From assembly GCF_029525555.1 (NCBI RefSeq), contig NZ_JAPDHZ010000004.1:744001-808000 (forward strand): a stretch of DNA of 64,000 bases. The letters are read 5' to 3'. The notes beneath the pieces were generated by a model. It had not been told where the DNA came from and ran no database searches. It worked only from the letters and a program-made list of their open reading frames with translations. Below, piece after piece: positions 7,787 to 17,113 of the stretch. Source of the DNA: Cohnella ginsengisoli. Lineage in GTDB: Bacteria > Bacillota > Bacilli > Paenibacillales > Paenibacillaceae. Position numbers and translations under genes: made by a program. Every line of letters begins with the position of its first letter. The stretch's first letter is position 1.

Positions 7787-7993
7787 TCAGAATCTGCCGC
7801 CCAATTGCTGTTCGGCGATTTGCACGAGCCGTTTCGTAATATTGCCGCCGATCTGGCCCGCTTCGCGCGTGAGCATATTGCCGTAATAGCCGTCCTGCGG
7901 AATCTGGATGCCCAGCTCCCGAGCGATCTCGAACTTGAGTTGTTCGAGCGCGGCGCGGCATTCGGGGACGACGAGTTGGTTGCTTCTGGCCAT
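7787..7993 (-). CDS. Alpha/beta-type small acid-soluble spore protein
   Basis: Protein of 68 residues matching the alpha/beta SASP family along its length: SNQLVVPECRAALEQLKFEIA, the germination protease recognition region FEIARELGI, then the DNA-binding part GNMLTREAGQIGGNITKRLV. These proteins coat spore DNA and protect it from UV and damage. The start chosen (MARSN) has GGAGG 8 bases upstream; an earlier in-frame ATG would place the ribosome site inside the gene. This gene is direct evidence that the organism forms endospores. Expression is expected from sigma-G, but I did not identify a convincing promoter. Confidence 0.92.
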   Translation of the reverse strand: MARSNQLVVPECRAALEQLKFEIARELGIQIPQDGYYGNMLTREAGQIGGNITKRLVQIAEQQLGGRF

Positions 7994-8077
7994 GTCTATC
8001 ACCTCCGTTGATGGAGGTTGTTATATCGATTGGCAGTTCCTTCTATTCAACGCTAAACGGCTTTTAAGGATACGAAT

Positions 8078-8093
8078 TGTTTCACGTGAAGCA
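8078..8093. other. parS-like ParB/Spo0J binding site
   Basis: TGTTTCACGTGAAGCA matches the bacterial parS consensus TGTTNCACGTGAAACA at all but one position (G instead of A at position 14). It lies in the 147-base gap between the SASP and AraC genes, both transcribed leftwards. Chromosomal parS sites cluster near the replication origin; no oriC, dnaA or parAB gene is seen in this window. Confidence 0.6.
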
Positions 8094-8140
8094 ACATTTT
8101 ATGCCATTAATCGACTTCGTACGACGATTAATGCCATTAG

Positions 8141-8926
8141 TTATTTAGAATTACGCTCGTTCATGAAGGAGGCGGGCGGGAAACCCGTCAGTTTTTTGAA
8201 TATTCGGTGGAAATAAGACAGATCCCGGTAGCCGAGATATTCGGATATCTCGCCGGCCGTAAGCAGCGATTCTTTAAGCATGTAAACGGCCGTCTTGATC
8301 CTTACCGCATGCGCGTATTCGCTGATCGTCTGGCCCGTCGCGCGCTTGAACAGCGCCGCCGCGTGATTGGGCGTACGGCCGATCGCCGCGCCGAGCTCTT
8401 CCTTCGTGATTTTCTCCCGATAATGGCCAGCGATATAAGCTTTCATCCGTTCGGTCAGCAGCAGGGAGGACGGACTGGGAGGTTCTTTGAGCAATTCGCG
8501 GCTCCACACGGCGGCCAGCTCGAGCAAGATCGCCTCGCACCGAACGACGGCGTAGGGCGCCTGTTCCTGCCACTCGCCGAGCATCGTGCGAAGACGGTCG
8601 GCCATCCATTCGAACGGCGTGTATTTCGTGACCCGGGGCACGCCCTCGTCGAGCAGCGGCAGTCCGGCGGCCGACTCGCGCGCAGCCAGCAGGGCAACGT
8701 ACTTTTCGTGAAAAACGTTACCGGACGCGTCCACTTCGCGCGACGCGCATGCGGGGACATACACGATGTCGCCCTTCGAAGCAACGTAAGGGAGGCCGTC
8801 GATTCGAATATGCAGTTTGCCGTACGTGACGACAGCCAACCAATCGTAAGGCTGATCTGCGCCGGCCGCGGCCGCGCTCGCATGACCCCGGTCGAGCCGA
8901 AAATCGATCAAGCGGATGCTCGTCAT
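8141..8926 (-). CDS. AraC-family transcriptional regulator
   Basis: Protein of 261 residues: an N-terminal cupin-like sensing domain (GKLHIRIDGLPYVASKGDIVYVP) and a C-terminal pair of AraC helix-turn-helix motifs at about residues 165-258, including ITKEELGAAIGRTPNHAAALFKR and the family end SYFHRIFKKLTGFPPASF. Ligand is not predictable; many such Paenibacillaceae regulators respond to sugars. GAAAGGAAG precedes the ATG. It is divergent from the pyruvate kinase gene, but there is no evidence that it controls it. Confidence 0.87.
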   Translation of the reverse strand: MTSIRLIDFRLDRGHASAAAAGADQPYDWLAVVTYGKLHIRIDGLPYVASKGDIVYVPACASREVDASGNVFHEKYVALLAARESAAGLPLLDEGVPRVTKYTPFEWMADRLRTMLGEWQEQAPYAVVRCEAILLELAAVWSRELLKEPPSPSSLLLTERMKAYIAGHYREKITKEELGAAIGRTPNHAAALFKRATGQTISEYAHAVRIKTAVYMLKESLLTAGEISEYLGYRDLSYFHRIFKKLTGFPPASFMNERNSK

Positions 8927-9051
8927 TTGAAGCTTCCTTTCTAATCGTACAATAATTTATTAATCATACTATGATTCATATTCAAGCCGCAATTCAACGT
9001 CTAATATAGAAGGATAATGTCGAAACAGGCGATGAAGAGAGGAAGAGCAAC

Positions 9052-10467
9052 TTGAGAAAAACGAAAATCGTATGTACGATGGGACCGGCCTGCGACTCTA
9101 CGGAGACGCTGAAAAGAATGATCGGAGCCGGCATGAACGTCGCGCGTCTCAACATGGCGCACGGCGAGCTGGCCGACCACAGCGGCAGAATCGCGCGCAT
9201 CCGCGAAGCTGCGTCCGAGATGAACGCGCTCGTGCCCGTGCTCATGGATATCAAAGGTCCCGAAGTCCGGATCGGCAAGCTGGCCGAACCGGGGGAACTG
9301 AAGGCCGGCGATACGCTCGCGCTGACGACGGAAATCATCTTAGGCGATTTAAAGCGCATTTCTGTCAACTATAGCGAGCTTCCGCTCGTCGTTAAGCCGG
9401 GCAACCGGATCCTCATCGACGACGGCCTGATCGAGCTGACCGTCATGGAAGTGACCGCTACCGAGGTGATTACGCGCGTCGTAAACGGCGGCATCATCAA
9501 GTCCAACAAGGGCGTCAACCTGCCCGGCATCAAGACGACGCTGCCCGGCGTGACCGAGCGCGATATTATGCACATCAAGTATGGCGTCGGCGAAAACGTC
9601 GACATTATCGCGCCTTCGTTCGTGCGCCGAGCCGAGGACATTTTACAAATTCGCGGCTTGCTTGAAGAGCTGGGCGCGACGCATATCCAGATCATCTCCA
9701 AGATCGAAAACGAAGAAGGCGTCGAAAACTTGGACGCGATCATCGAAGTTTCCGACGGCATCATGGTCGCCCGCGGCGATCTCGGCGTCGAGATTCCCGT
9801 CGAAGAGGTGCCGATGATCCAGCGCCAGATGATCGAGAAGTGCAACCGCGCGGGCAAGCCCGTCATCGTGGCTACGCATATGCTGGATTCGATGCAGGTC
9901 AATCCGCGTCCGACGCGCGCCGAGGTGAGCGACGTCGCCAACGCCGTCATTCAGGGCGCGGATTCGGTCATGCTGTCAGGAGAGTCCGCCGCCGGCAAGT
10001 ACCCGGTCGAATCGGTCGCGACGATGTCGAACATCGCGCTCAAGGCCGAGTCGATGCTCGATTACAAGGAAGAGTTTTTGCAGCGGGCCAAGGTTCAGCC
10101 GCAGGCGACGACCGAGGTTATCAGCCAAGCGGTCGTCAGCTCGGCGCTCGAGCTGAACGCGAAGGCGATCCTGACGCCGACGGAGAGCGGGTTTACCGCG
10201 CGGATGGTATCCAAGTACCGTCCGAAGGCGCCGGTCGTCGCGATCGCGTACGACGACAAGACGTTGATGCGACTGTGTCTGTTGTGGGGCGTCGTACCCG
10301 TCAAAGGAACGAAGGAGCAGTCGACCGACGAAGTCATCGCGGCAGCCGTGCGCCATGGCCGCGCGAGCGGTTTGATCGCCTCCGGCGACCATGTCGTCAT
10401 CACGGCGGGCACGCCGATCGGCAAGTCGGGCGCGACCAATCTGATCAAGATCGAGCAGGTTGTTTAA
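9052..10467 (+). CDS. pyk: Pyruvate kinase
   Basis: Protein of 471 residues from a TTG start. All core parts are present: the N-terminal KIVCTMGPAC, the catalytic region IQIISKIENEEGVENLD, DGIMVARGDLGVEIP, and LSGESAAGKYPVE, then the C-terminal allosteric domain. It converts phosphoenolpyruvate plus ADP to pyruvate plus ATP. It lacks the extra C-terminal phosphotransferase-like domain of the main Bacillus enzyme (about 585 residues) and has RLNMAHG where RxNFSHG is usual, so it is possibly a second isoenzyme. Strong terminator follows. Confidence 0.92.
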   Translation: MRKTKIVCTMGPACDSTETLKRMIGAGMNVARLNMAHGELADHSGRIARIREAASEMNALVPVLMDIKGPEVRIGKLAEPGELKAGDTLALTTEIILGDLKRISVNYSELPLVVKPGNRILIDDGLIELTVMEVTATEVITRVVNGGIIKSNKGVNLPGIKTTLPGVTERDIMHIKYGVGENVDIIAPSFVRRAEDILQIRGLLEELGATHIQIISKIENEEGVENLDAIIEVSDGIMVARGDLGVEIPVEEVPMIQRQMIEKCNRAGKPVIVATHMLDSMQVNPRPTRAEVSDVANAVIQGADSVMLSGESAAGKYPVESVATMSNIALKAESMLDYKEEFLQRAKVQPQATTEVISQAVVSSALELNAKAILTPTESGFTARMVSKYRPKAPVVAIAYDDKTLMRLCLLWGVVPVKGTKEQSTDEVIAAAVRHGRASGLIASGDHVVITAGTPIGKSGATNLIKIEQVV

Positions 10468-10503
10468 GGGCATTAATGAATAGCGCCGGACGAATAACGG
10501 CGC

Positions 10504-10547
10504 AAAACGGGATCCAGCGGACGAGAAGCCGATGGATCCCGTTTTTT
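10504..10547 (+). terminator. Terminator of pyk
   Basis: AACGGGATCC pairs with GGATCCCGTT across an imperfect loop and is followed by a T run. Confidence 0.85.
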
Positions 10548-10688
10548 ATATCGAACGCAGGAGGCGCGAGCGCCGGACGCCCCGCTTCGTTCGAACCGCT
10601 TCATTATGGAAATCTCCGCCCTTATGTTACAATCGGCACCAACGGCACGGCCGCGACATCCCATTACGGCGAAGGCGAGGGAAGCAAA

Positions 10689-12114
10689 ATGAACTTTCGG
10701 ATCGAACGGGACTTTCTCGGAGAGAAAGAGGTTCCGATCGACGCGTACTACGGCATTCAGACGATGCGGGCTGTCGAGAATTTTCCGATTACCGGCATTC
10801 CCGTGCATCATGAGTTGATCATCGCTTTGGCGCATGTGAAGAAAGCGGCGGCCCGCGCGAACGCTTCCACCCATATGCTGACGCAGCCCATCGCGGACGC
10901 GATCGTGCAGGCGGCGGACGAGATTATACTCGGCGGACTGGCCGATCAGTTCATCGTCGACTCGATTCAGGGCGGCGCGGGCACTTCCATTAATATGAAC
11001 ATGAACGAGGTGCTCGCGAACCGGGCGCTCGAGCTGATGGGCAAGGAGAAAGGCGATTACTTTCACTGCAGCCCGAACAATCACGTCAACATGTCCCAAT
11101 CGACCAACGACGCGATCCCGACGGCGCTCAAGATCGCGGCCTACCTGCAGGCGCATCGCCTTCTCGACACGTTGCAGGCGCTGCAGCAAGGCTTCGAGCG
11201 CAAGGCGGAGCAATGGGACGGCATCATCAAAATGGGCCGCACCCACCTCCAGGATGCCGTGCCGATCCGGCTCGGCCAGGAGTTCGGCGCTTACGCGGCC
11301 GTCCTCGGACGCGACGTCAAGCGCATAGCCAGCGCGACCGGGCACCTGCTGCCGGTGAACATGGGCGCGACGGCCGTCGGTACGGGCTTGAACGCCAAGC
11401 CCGAGTACATAAAGGAAGTCGTGCTGCTCATGGCGGAGGATCTGGGCATCGCCCTGGAATCCGCGGACAATCTCGTCGACGCGACGCAGAATACGGACGC
11501 GTATACGGAGCTGTCCGCAGCGCTCAAGGTATGCGCGGTCAATTTGTCTAAAATCTGCAACGACATTCGCCTCATGGCTTCAGGTCCGCGGGCGGGACTT
11601 GGGGGAGCTCGCGCTGCCGCCAAGGCAGCCCGGCTCGTCGATCATGCCCGGCAAGGTCAACCCGGTCATGGCGGAGGTCGTGAACCAGACCGCCTTTCAG
11701 GTGATCGGCAACGACCATACGATTTGCCTGGCCTCTGAGGCGGGCCAATTCGAGCTCAACGTCATGGGGCCGGTCATCGCGCTCAACCTGCTTCAGTCGC
11801 TGCGCATTTTGCGCAATGCGGTCGACGTGTTCATCCAGTTCGCGCTGGATGGCATGGAGGCGAACCTCGAGCGGTGCGCGACCTACGTGCGGGACAGCTT
11901 CGGCATCGTGACCGCGCTTAATCCGCATCTTGGCTACGAGGTCGCGGCGGGGCTCGTCAAGGAAGCGCTCAAGAGCGGGCAGCCGATCCGCGACATTATT
12001 CTAGAGCGGGCGCTATTGACGCCGGAAGAGATCGACGTCATCCTCGATCCGTATCATATGACTTCGCCGGGCATATCCGGAGAGTGGCTGATCGGCAAAA
12101 ACGGGGATTTGTAG
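10689..12114 (+). CDS. aspA: Aspartate ammonia-lyase (apparent frameshift)
   Basis: Corrected length 474 residues. The frame from 10689 (MNFRIERDFLGEKEVP) gives GGAGTSINMNMNEVLANRA, NMSQSTNDAIPTA and MGRTHLQDAVPIRLGQEF; it breaks at the GGGGG run 11601-11605 and continues in the next frame with ELALPPRQPGSSIMPGKVNP, the superfamily signature. Removing one G joins both halves exactly (SGPRAGLGEL). The fit to aspartase, including AEAGQFELNVMGP, is better than to fumarase, but fumarase is the closest alternative. It releases ammonia from aspartate to give fumarate. Sequencing error is the likely cause of the break. Confidence 0.85.
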
Positions 12115-12164
12115 CTTGCGAGGAAGGTACCGTTTAATAACGAAACCCATGGGAGGGGATCGCA

Positions 12165-13079
12165 TTGAATTTGGAAAAAAGAACGCTGGGCCGCACGGGA
12201 CTGAAGGTAACGCCGATCGGATACGGATCGATGGAGCTGCGCGGCGACCGCGTATGGAGCGGCCGGCCGGTGGACGATGCGGAAGCGGGACGCGTACTGA
12301 ACGAGGTGCTGGACCAGGGCATCAATTTTATCGACACGGCCTATTCCTACGGGATTGCGGAGGAATTGATCGGCAAGCATCTCGCCCGCCGCCGGGACGA
12401 ATTTTTTCTCGCGACCAAATGCGGACGTGAAGTCATCGACCGCGGAGATCATGCCGACACGCCCCATTGCTGGGAGCGGCGTTTTCTGGCGGAGAGCTTC
12501 GACGAGAGCTTACGGCGGATGAAGACGGACTATGTTGACCTGCTGCAGCTTCACGGACCGATGCCGGAGGACGCGGAGCGCGAGTCGCTCGTCGCGTTTT
12601 TGCGCCGCCTTCAGCAGGCGGGCAAGGTGCGATGGATCGGCATCTCCAGCTTTTTGCCCGTCGTGCCGCATTTTATCCGCGCCGGCGAATTCGATACGAT
12701 CCAGATGCCTTATTCTGCGCTCGAGCGCGCGCACGAGTCATTGATCTCCGAGGCGGCCGCCCAAGGCGCGGGCGTCATCGTGCGGGGCGGCGTCGGCAGA
12801 GGGGAGCCCGGCGCGGGCCTGGGCCAGCAGGACCAATGGGCGTTCTGGAATCGCGCCCGGATGGACGAGCTGCTGGAAGAGGGAGAGAGCCGAACGGGCT
12901 TCATGCTGCGCTTCACGCTTAGCCATCCGGACATTTCGACGATTATCATCGGGACGAAAAACCCGGGTCATCTTCGCGAAAATGTCGCGCAAGCAGCGCG
13001 CGGCACGTTGCCGGAGCACGTATACGAAGAGGCGAAACGCAGGTTGTCGGCGGCCGGCTCCGTCGTCGCGGAAGCCTAG
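12165..13079 (+). CDS. Aldo/keto reductase
   Basis: Protein of 304 residues, TTG start with GGGAGGGG upstream. The TIM-barrel AKR pattern is clear: RTLGRTGLKVTPIGYG at the start, the catalytic Asp and Tyr in INFIDTAYSYG, the lysine in FLATKCG, the histidine in LLQLHGP, and the NADPH-binding end ISTIIIGTKNPGHLREN. It reduces carbonyl compounds with NAD(P)H; substrate cannot be told. It follows aspA by about 50 bases but with its own ribosome site. Confidence 0.9.
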   Translation: MNLEKRTLGRTGLKVTPIGYGSMELRGDRVWSGRPVDDAEAGRVLNEVLDQGINFIDTAYSYGIAEELIGKHLARRRDEFFLATKCGREVIDRGDHADTPHCWERRFLAESFDESLRRMKTDYVDLLQLHGPMPEDAERESLVAFLRRLQQAGKVRWIGISSFLPVVPHFIRAGEFDTIQMPYSALERAHESLISEAAAQGAGVIVRGGVGRGEPGAGLGQQDQWAFWNRARMDELLEEGESRTGFMLRFTLSHPDISTIIIGTKNPGHLRENVAQAARGTLPEHVYEEAKRRLSAAGSVVAEA

Positions 13080-13174
13080 TCGGCAAGCGATCGTCCCGCG
13101 CGGGATTATACAACTCTCCTAGGGGGTAAGAAAGGAGCATACCTATCCATTCTGCCACCTGGGAGTGATAAAAT

Positions 13175-13894
13175 ATGAATCAAACGAATCGCGTGCTGAT
13201 CGTCGTGACGAACGGCAAACAGCTGGACGGCGGGCCGCTCGCCGGCGTATGGTGGTCGGAAGTCGCGGAGCCGATCGAGGAATTCGCCGCGCGGGGCTAT
13301 GAAGTGTCGATCGCGAGTCCCAAAGGAGGCGAAGCCCTGGTCGATCCGGCAAGCATGAAGGATGCCGGCGATAAGGCGGAGCATTCATATAAAAAATGGC
13401 TGTCGGACACGATGCCGTTGCGGAAGGCGAAAACGCAGGATTACGAGGCGATTTTTCTCGCGGGCGGCCATGGGGCCATGTTCGATTTCCCGCATGACGT
13501 CCACCTGCAGAACCTGCTGACGGACTTCGTCACGGCGGGCAAGCCGATCGGCGCCGTCTGCCACGGCGTCGCCGGCCTTGTCGGCGCGAAGCTCGACACG
13601 AGCAATCCGCTCGTAGAGAACAAGACCGTCACGGGGTTTACGAATGCGGAGGAAGCGCAGACACCGCTTCAGGGCCGGCTCCCTTTCCTGCTCGAGACGA
13701 AGCTGAGGCAGCTGGAGGCGAAGTTCGTGGCGGGACCCGACTACGCCGAGCACGTCGAAGTCGACGGCGGTCTCGTGACGGGGCAAAATCCCGCATCCTC
13801 CCGGGCCGCCGCGCGGGCGGTTGCAGAGCTGATCGTCGCCGACAAGCCGCTTGAACATCGCCAAGGCCGCGTACCGGGAGGTGTGGCGCGATGA
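13175..13894 (+). CDS. DJ-1/PfpI superfamily type 1 glutamine amidotransferase-like protein
   Basis: Protein of 239 residues close to the Hsp31-like branch. The nucleophile elbow AVCHGVAG holds the reactive cysteine with adjacent His, and AIFLAGGHGAMFDFP holds the oxyanion loop. Family members act as glyoxalase/deglycase, chaperone or protease-like proteins; a detoxification role next to an aldo/keto reductase is plausible but inferred. Its stop overlaps the next start (ATGA), so it is coupled to the YteA-like gene. Confidence 0.88.
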   Translation: MNQTNRVLIVVTNGKQLDGGPLAGVWWSEVAEPIEEFAARGYEVSIASPKGGEALVDPASMKDAGDKAEHSYKKWLSDTMPLRKAKTQDYEAIFLAGGHGAMFDFPHDVHLQNLLTDFVTAGKPIGAVCHGVAGLVGAKLDTSNPLVENKTVTGFTNAEEAQTPLQGRLPFLLETKLRQLEAKFVAGPDYAEHVEVDGGLVTGQNPASSRAAARAVAELIVADKPLEHRQGRVPGGVAR

Positions 13895-14445
13895 ACGGAC
13901 TGGACGAGAAGCAGCTTGCGAAGCTGAAGGAGCTTCTGCTGACGGAAAAGCACGACATCGACCGTCATTTCCTCATGGAAGCGGTAGACGGGACGACCGC
14001 GATCGCCGATGATACGGGCGAACTATCCTCTTACGACAACCACCCTGCGGATCTTGGCACGGAGACGTTCGAGCGTGAGCGCGACGCCGCGATCGACCAG
14101 CGTTATTTTGAACGCAGGGACGACGTCGAACGCGCGCTTGCCAAAATGGAAGACGGCACGTACGGACTGTGCGAGATCAGCGGAGAACCGATCGGGTACG
14201 ACCGATTGGAAGCGATGCCTGCCGCCCGGTACAGCATCGCGCACGTTCCGAACGAGGAGACGGCGACGGGCGATTACCGGCCTGTGGAGGAAGACGTCAT
14301 GACGCAGCCGCCTTCTGGCGCGGGCGAGCATCGCCAGCGGCAGGCCGGACGCTTCGACGATGCCGATGCTTGGAAGACCCTGGAAGAGTACGGCAACGCC
14401 TCGGATACGCAGGCGACCGGTCTCGAGACCAATCAGGACCGTTGA
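13891..14445 (+). CDS. YteA-like DksA/TraR family protein with degenerate zinc finger
   Basis: Protein of 184 residues of the Bacillus YteA type: an N-terminal helical hairpin (LAKLKELLLTEKHDI), SSYDNHPADLGTETFER, then the zinc-finger region GLCEISGEPIGYDRLEAMP. Only one of the four expected zinc cysteines remains (C-x2-S, and the second pair is absent), so metal binding is unlikely. The C-terminal tail DAWKTLEEYGNASDTQ is typical for the family. Sporulation-linked homologues are known but the function is unclear. Coupled to the preceding gene by a 4-base overlap. Confidence 0.85.
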   Translation: MNGLDEKQLAKLKELLLTEKHDIDRHFLMEAVDGTTAIADDTGELSSYDNHPADLGTETFERERDAAIDQRYFERRDDVERALAKMEDGTYGLCEISGEPIGYDRLEAMPAARYSIAHVPNEETATGDYRPVEEDVMTQPPSGAGEHRQRQAGRFDDADAWKTLEEYGNASDTQATGLETNQDR

Positions 14446-14468
14446 CCGGCTTGCGCGGAAAACGCGCG

Positions 14469-14510
14469 AACACGGCGGATGAGAGCATTCTCATCGCGCC
14501 GTGTTTTTTA
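14469..14510 (+). terminator. Terminator after the AKR/PfpI/YteA group
   Basis: AACACGGCG-GATGAGA pairs with TCTCATC-GCGCCGTGTT around a GCAT loop and ends in six T. Confidence 0.9.
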
Positions 14511-14552
14511 TTTTAGCAACAATTGGCGGGCTTTGTCGTCTATAAAACATAG

Positions 14553-14588
14553 AGTCGATAGTCAAAGTCGATAGCCGGACTATCGATC
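14553..14588. promoter_or_regulatory. Direct and inverted GTCGATAG motifs before the GHL10 gene
   Basis: GTCGATAG occurs twice (14554-14561 and 14567-14574), followed by the inverted CTATCGAT (14580-14587). Spacing of 13 bases between the direct copies suggests a protein-binding site just ahead of the gene at 14617. The protein is not known. Confidence 0.35.
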
Positions 14589-14616
14589 ACATTATGCGTG
14601 CTTGGAGGCTGTACGA

Positions 14617-16239
14617 TTGAAACGGATTATTAAAATGGCGATGCCGCTCTTGTTCGCTCTGCTGCTCTGCTTGCCTACGGTACCGCAGGCGAGCGCCGCG
14701 AAGCTCGCCGACATCGCCGTCTATCTGGACGGCGTGAAGCTGCCTGCCGACGTGCCGCCGTATATAGACCCCAAGGCGGGAGCCACGATGGTGCCGATCC
14801 GCACCGTAAGCGAAGGCTTGGGCGCCTCGATTTTTTGGACGCAGAAGACGCAGACGGCCACGATCGCGAAAGGCGCGGATACGCTTGTCCTGACGAGCGG
14901 AAAGACGACGGCGACCGTGAACGGCAGCTCGGTTCCGCTCGATGCGTCGGTACAGAATATGGGCGGCCGAATTATGGTGCCGCTTCGCTTCATCGGCGAA
15001 AATCTCGGCCTCGACGTCGTGTGGGATCCAGGGGTCAGATCCGTCGTCATGCGCTCGAGGACCGGCGGCGAAAACGAAGGCGAAAACGGAGGCGGAGAAC
15101 AGGAGGGCAGCCAGGGGGGCGGGGAGACGAACGAAAGCCTCCGCGGCGCCTGGATTTCGACCGTTTACAACCTGGACTGGCCGTCGGCCGCGGCTTCCGG
15201 CAACGAAAACAAGCAAAAGCAACAATTTTCGGCGATGCTGGACCAATTTCAGCGGATGGGTCTCAATGCCGTATTCCTGCAGGTGCGTCCCGCTTCGGAC
15301 GCCCTATACCGTTCTTCGCTCGTGCCTTGGTCCAAGGTGCTGACAGGCACGCAGGGGCGCGATCCCGGCTATGATCCGCTGGCATATCTCGTCGAGGAGA
15401 CGCATCGGCGGGGCATGCAGTTCCATGCCTGGTTCAATCCGTTCCGCGCGAATACGGACACGAAGACCGCCTCGCTCGCCGGCAACCACGTTGCGGTGCA
15501 GCATCCCGAATGGATCGTGACGACGGGCACAACGTCGTATATCAATCCGGGCATACCGGAAGCCAGGCAGCACATCATCGATACGATCATGGAAGTCGTG
15601 AATGGATACGACATCGACGGCGTGCACCTGGACGATTATTTTTATCCGTCGAGCGGCGTCTTCAGCGACGATGCGACGTTCGCCTTGCACAATCCTTCGG
15701 GCATCTTGCTTAAGACGGATTGGCGTCGAGACAACATCAACGCGTTCGTACGCGATCTCGGCATATCGATCCATGCGGCCAAGCCGAGCGTATCGTTCGG
15801 GATCAGCCCCTTCGGCGTCTGGCGGAACGTCGCGGACGATCCGACCGGTTCCGACACGAAGGCGGGCGTCACGGCCTATGACAATATGTACGCCGACGTG
15901 CGGACGTGGATCAGGCAGGGCTGGATCGATTATGTCGCTCCGCAAATTTACTGGAGCATGTCCAACGCCGCCGCGCGATACGACAAGCTCGTCGACTGGT
16001 GGTCTAGCGAGGTCGCGGGCACGAGCGTGAAGCTGTATATCGGCCATGCCACCTATAAGCTTGGCACGGCCGAGGCCGGGTGGCAGTCGGCGGGCGAGAT
16101 CGTTAATCAGCTTAAATACAATGCCGCGCGCCCGATGGTTCAGGGCGATGTTTACTACAGCGCGTCGTCGCTGCTTAAAAATACCCTCGGCATCGTGCAG
16201 GCGCTCCAAAATTATTACGATCAATACGCGAACTCATAA
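14617..16239 (+). CDS. Exported copper-amine-oxidase-N plus GHL10 (YngK-like) glycoside hydrolase-like protein
   Basis: Protein of 540 residues starting at TTG, chosen because GGAGG sits 8-9 bases before it. A signal peptide (KRIIKMAMPLLFALLL...ASA) is followed by a copper-amine-oxidase N-like domain at about 30-145 (VYLDGVKL, MVPIRTVSEGLGA, IMVPLRFIGENLG), a Glu/Gly-rich linker, then a GHL10 TIM barrel (RGAWISTVYNLDWPS, QVRPASDALY, HAWFNPFR, DGVHLDDYFYP, APQIYW). It probably acts on cell-wall or surface glycan outside the cell. The N-terminal domain is common in Paenibacillaceae surface proteins and likely binds the wall rather than copper. Confidence 0.9.
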   Translation: MKRIIKMAMPLLFALLLCLPTVPQASAAKLADIAVYLDGVKLPADVPPYIDPKAGATMVPIRTVSEGLGASIFWTQKTQTATIAKGADTLVLTSGKTTATVNGSSVPLDASVQNMGGRIMVPLRFIGENLGLDVVWDPGVRSVVMRSRTGGENEGENGGGEQEGSQGGGETNESLRGAWISTVYNLDWPSAAASGNENKQKQQFSAMLDQFQRMGLNAVFLQVRPASDALYRSSLVPWSKVLTGTQGRDPGYDPLAYLVEETHRRGMQFHAWFNPFRANTDTKTASLAGNHVAVQHPEWIVTTGTTSYINPGIPEARQHIIDTIMEVVNGYDIDGVHLDDYFYPSSGVFSDDATFALHNPSGILLKTDWRRDNINAFVRDLGISIHAAKPSVSFGISPFGVWRNVADDPTGSDTKAGVTAYDNMYADVRTWIRQGWIDYVAPQIYWSMSNAAARYDKLVDWWSSEVAGTSVKLYIGHATYKLGTAEAGWQSAGEIVNQLKYNAARPMVQGDVYYSASSLLKNTLGIVQALQNYYDQYANS

Positions 16240-16249
16240 ACCTACGCGG

Positions 16250-16282
16250 TCCCCCTGGCATTGACGTCCGGGGGGATTTCTT
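16250..16282 (+). terminator. Terminator of the GHL10 gene
   Basis: TCCCCC-TGG pairs with CC-GGGGGGA and is followed by TTTCTTT. Confidence 0.7.
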
Positions 16283-16354
16283 TATGATTAATGGCCTGAT
16301 TATTTCGGGTAATGATGGACATTCGCCGGATTCGGTTAGAAGGAGAATTTGTCC

Positions 16355-17030
16355 ATGATTGAGATGATCGCCTTTAAGCTCGTCATCGCGATTTTCGGCC
16401 TCTGGCTCATGACGCGCTTGCTGGGAAAAAAGAGATCTCGCAACTGACCGCTTTCGATTTTGTATCCTCGCTCATGTTAAGCGAGCTGGTCGGGAATACG
16501 ATCTACGACAAGGACGTGAAGATATTCCATTTGCTGTTCGCGCTTGCGCTCTGGACTTGTCTGTCCATCGGTCTCGAGAAGCTCAGCATATTGTTTCCGC
16601 GCCTGGGCCGTCTTGCGAGCGGCAAACCCGAGCTGCTCATACATAACCGCAAGATCATTTATCCAGCGATGAAACGCAACAATCTGGATTTCGAGCAGCT
16701 GCATGCGATGCTCAGGCAGAGCGGCGTGTTCGCGATCAGCCAGGTGGAATACGCGGTGCTGGAGACGAACGGCAGCCTGAGCGTGATGCTGAAGTCCGAC
16801 GTCGAGGAAGGGGAGCGCGAGGATCTGCAGCCGCCGACCGCGGAAGTCGTGCTGCCGGTGGCACTCGTGGTGAACGGACGGATCGACGCCGCAAGCCTGC
16901 GCGACCTCGGCAAAGACGGCGGATGGCTCGTTCGAGAGCTATTGAAGCAAGACGTAGAGGACGTGAAAAAAGATTTTGTACGCCGAATGGAGCGAAGGGG
17001 GAGGGCCTGCACGTGCAGCTCAAATCCTGA
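16355..17030 (+). CDS. DUF421 (YetF/YdfS-like) membrane protein (three apparent frameshifts)
   Basis: The ATG at 16355 has AGAAGGAGA upstream. Frame one gives MIEMIAFKLVIAIFGLWLM and LLGKK; one missing A in the run 16426-16431 breaks it before EISQLTAFDFVSSLMLSELVGNT, and single extra bases at the A run 16966-16971 and G run 16997-17001 break the end (ILYAEWSEGEGLHVQLKS). Corrected length is 224 residues, normal for the family: N-terminal membrane helices and a cytoplasmic beta domain (KPELLIHNRKIIY, FAISQVEYAVLETNG). Homologues occur in spores and vegetative membranes, with no defined activity. Sequencing errors are the likely explanation. Confidence 0.75.
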
Positions 17031-17049
17031 CAAAAACGGGAAGCCCGAC

Positions 17050-17079
17050 TTGCTTGGCCGGCTTCATGTGCGTTATAAT
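17050..17079 (+). promoter_or_regulatory. Sigma-A type promoter of ppaC
   Basis: TTGCTT (17050-17055) and a perfect TATAAT (17074-17079) are separated by 18 bases, 35 bases before the ppaC start. Confidence 0.7.
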
Positions 17080-17113
17080 TTTGAAGCCAATTCTATTAAA
17101 GAGGAGTATGAAG

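Noticed and set aside
10468..10688. 5' extension of the aspartase reading frame to include the region overlapping pyruvate kinase
   Set aside because: The extension crosses the pyk terminator and is an out-of-frame shadow of pyk; the family N-terminus is at 10689.
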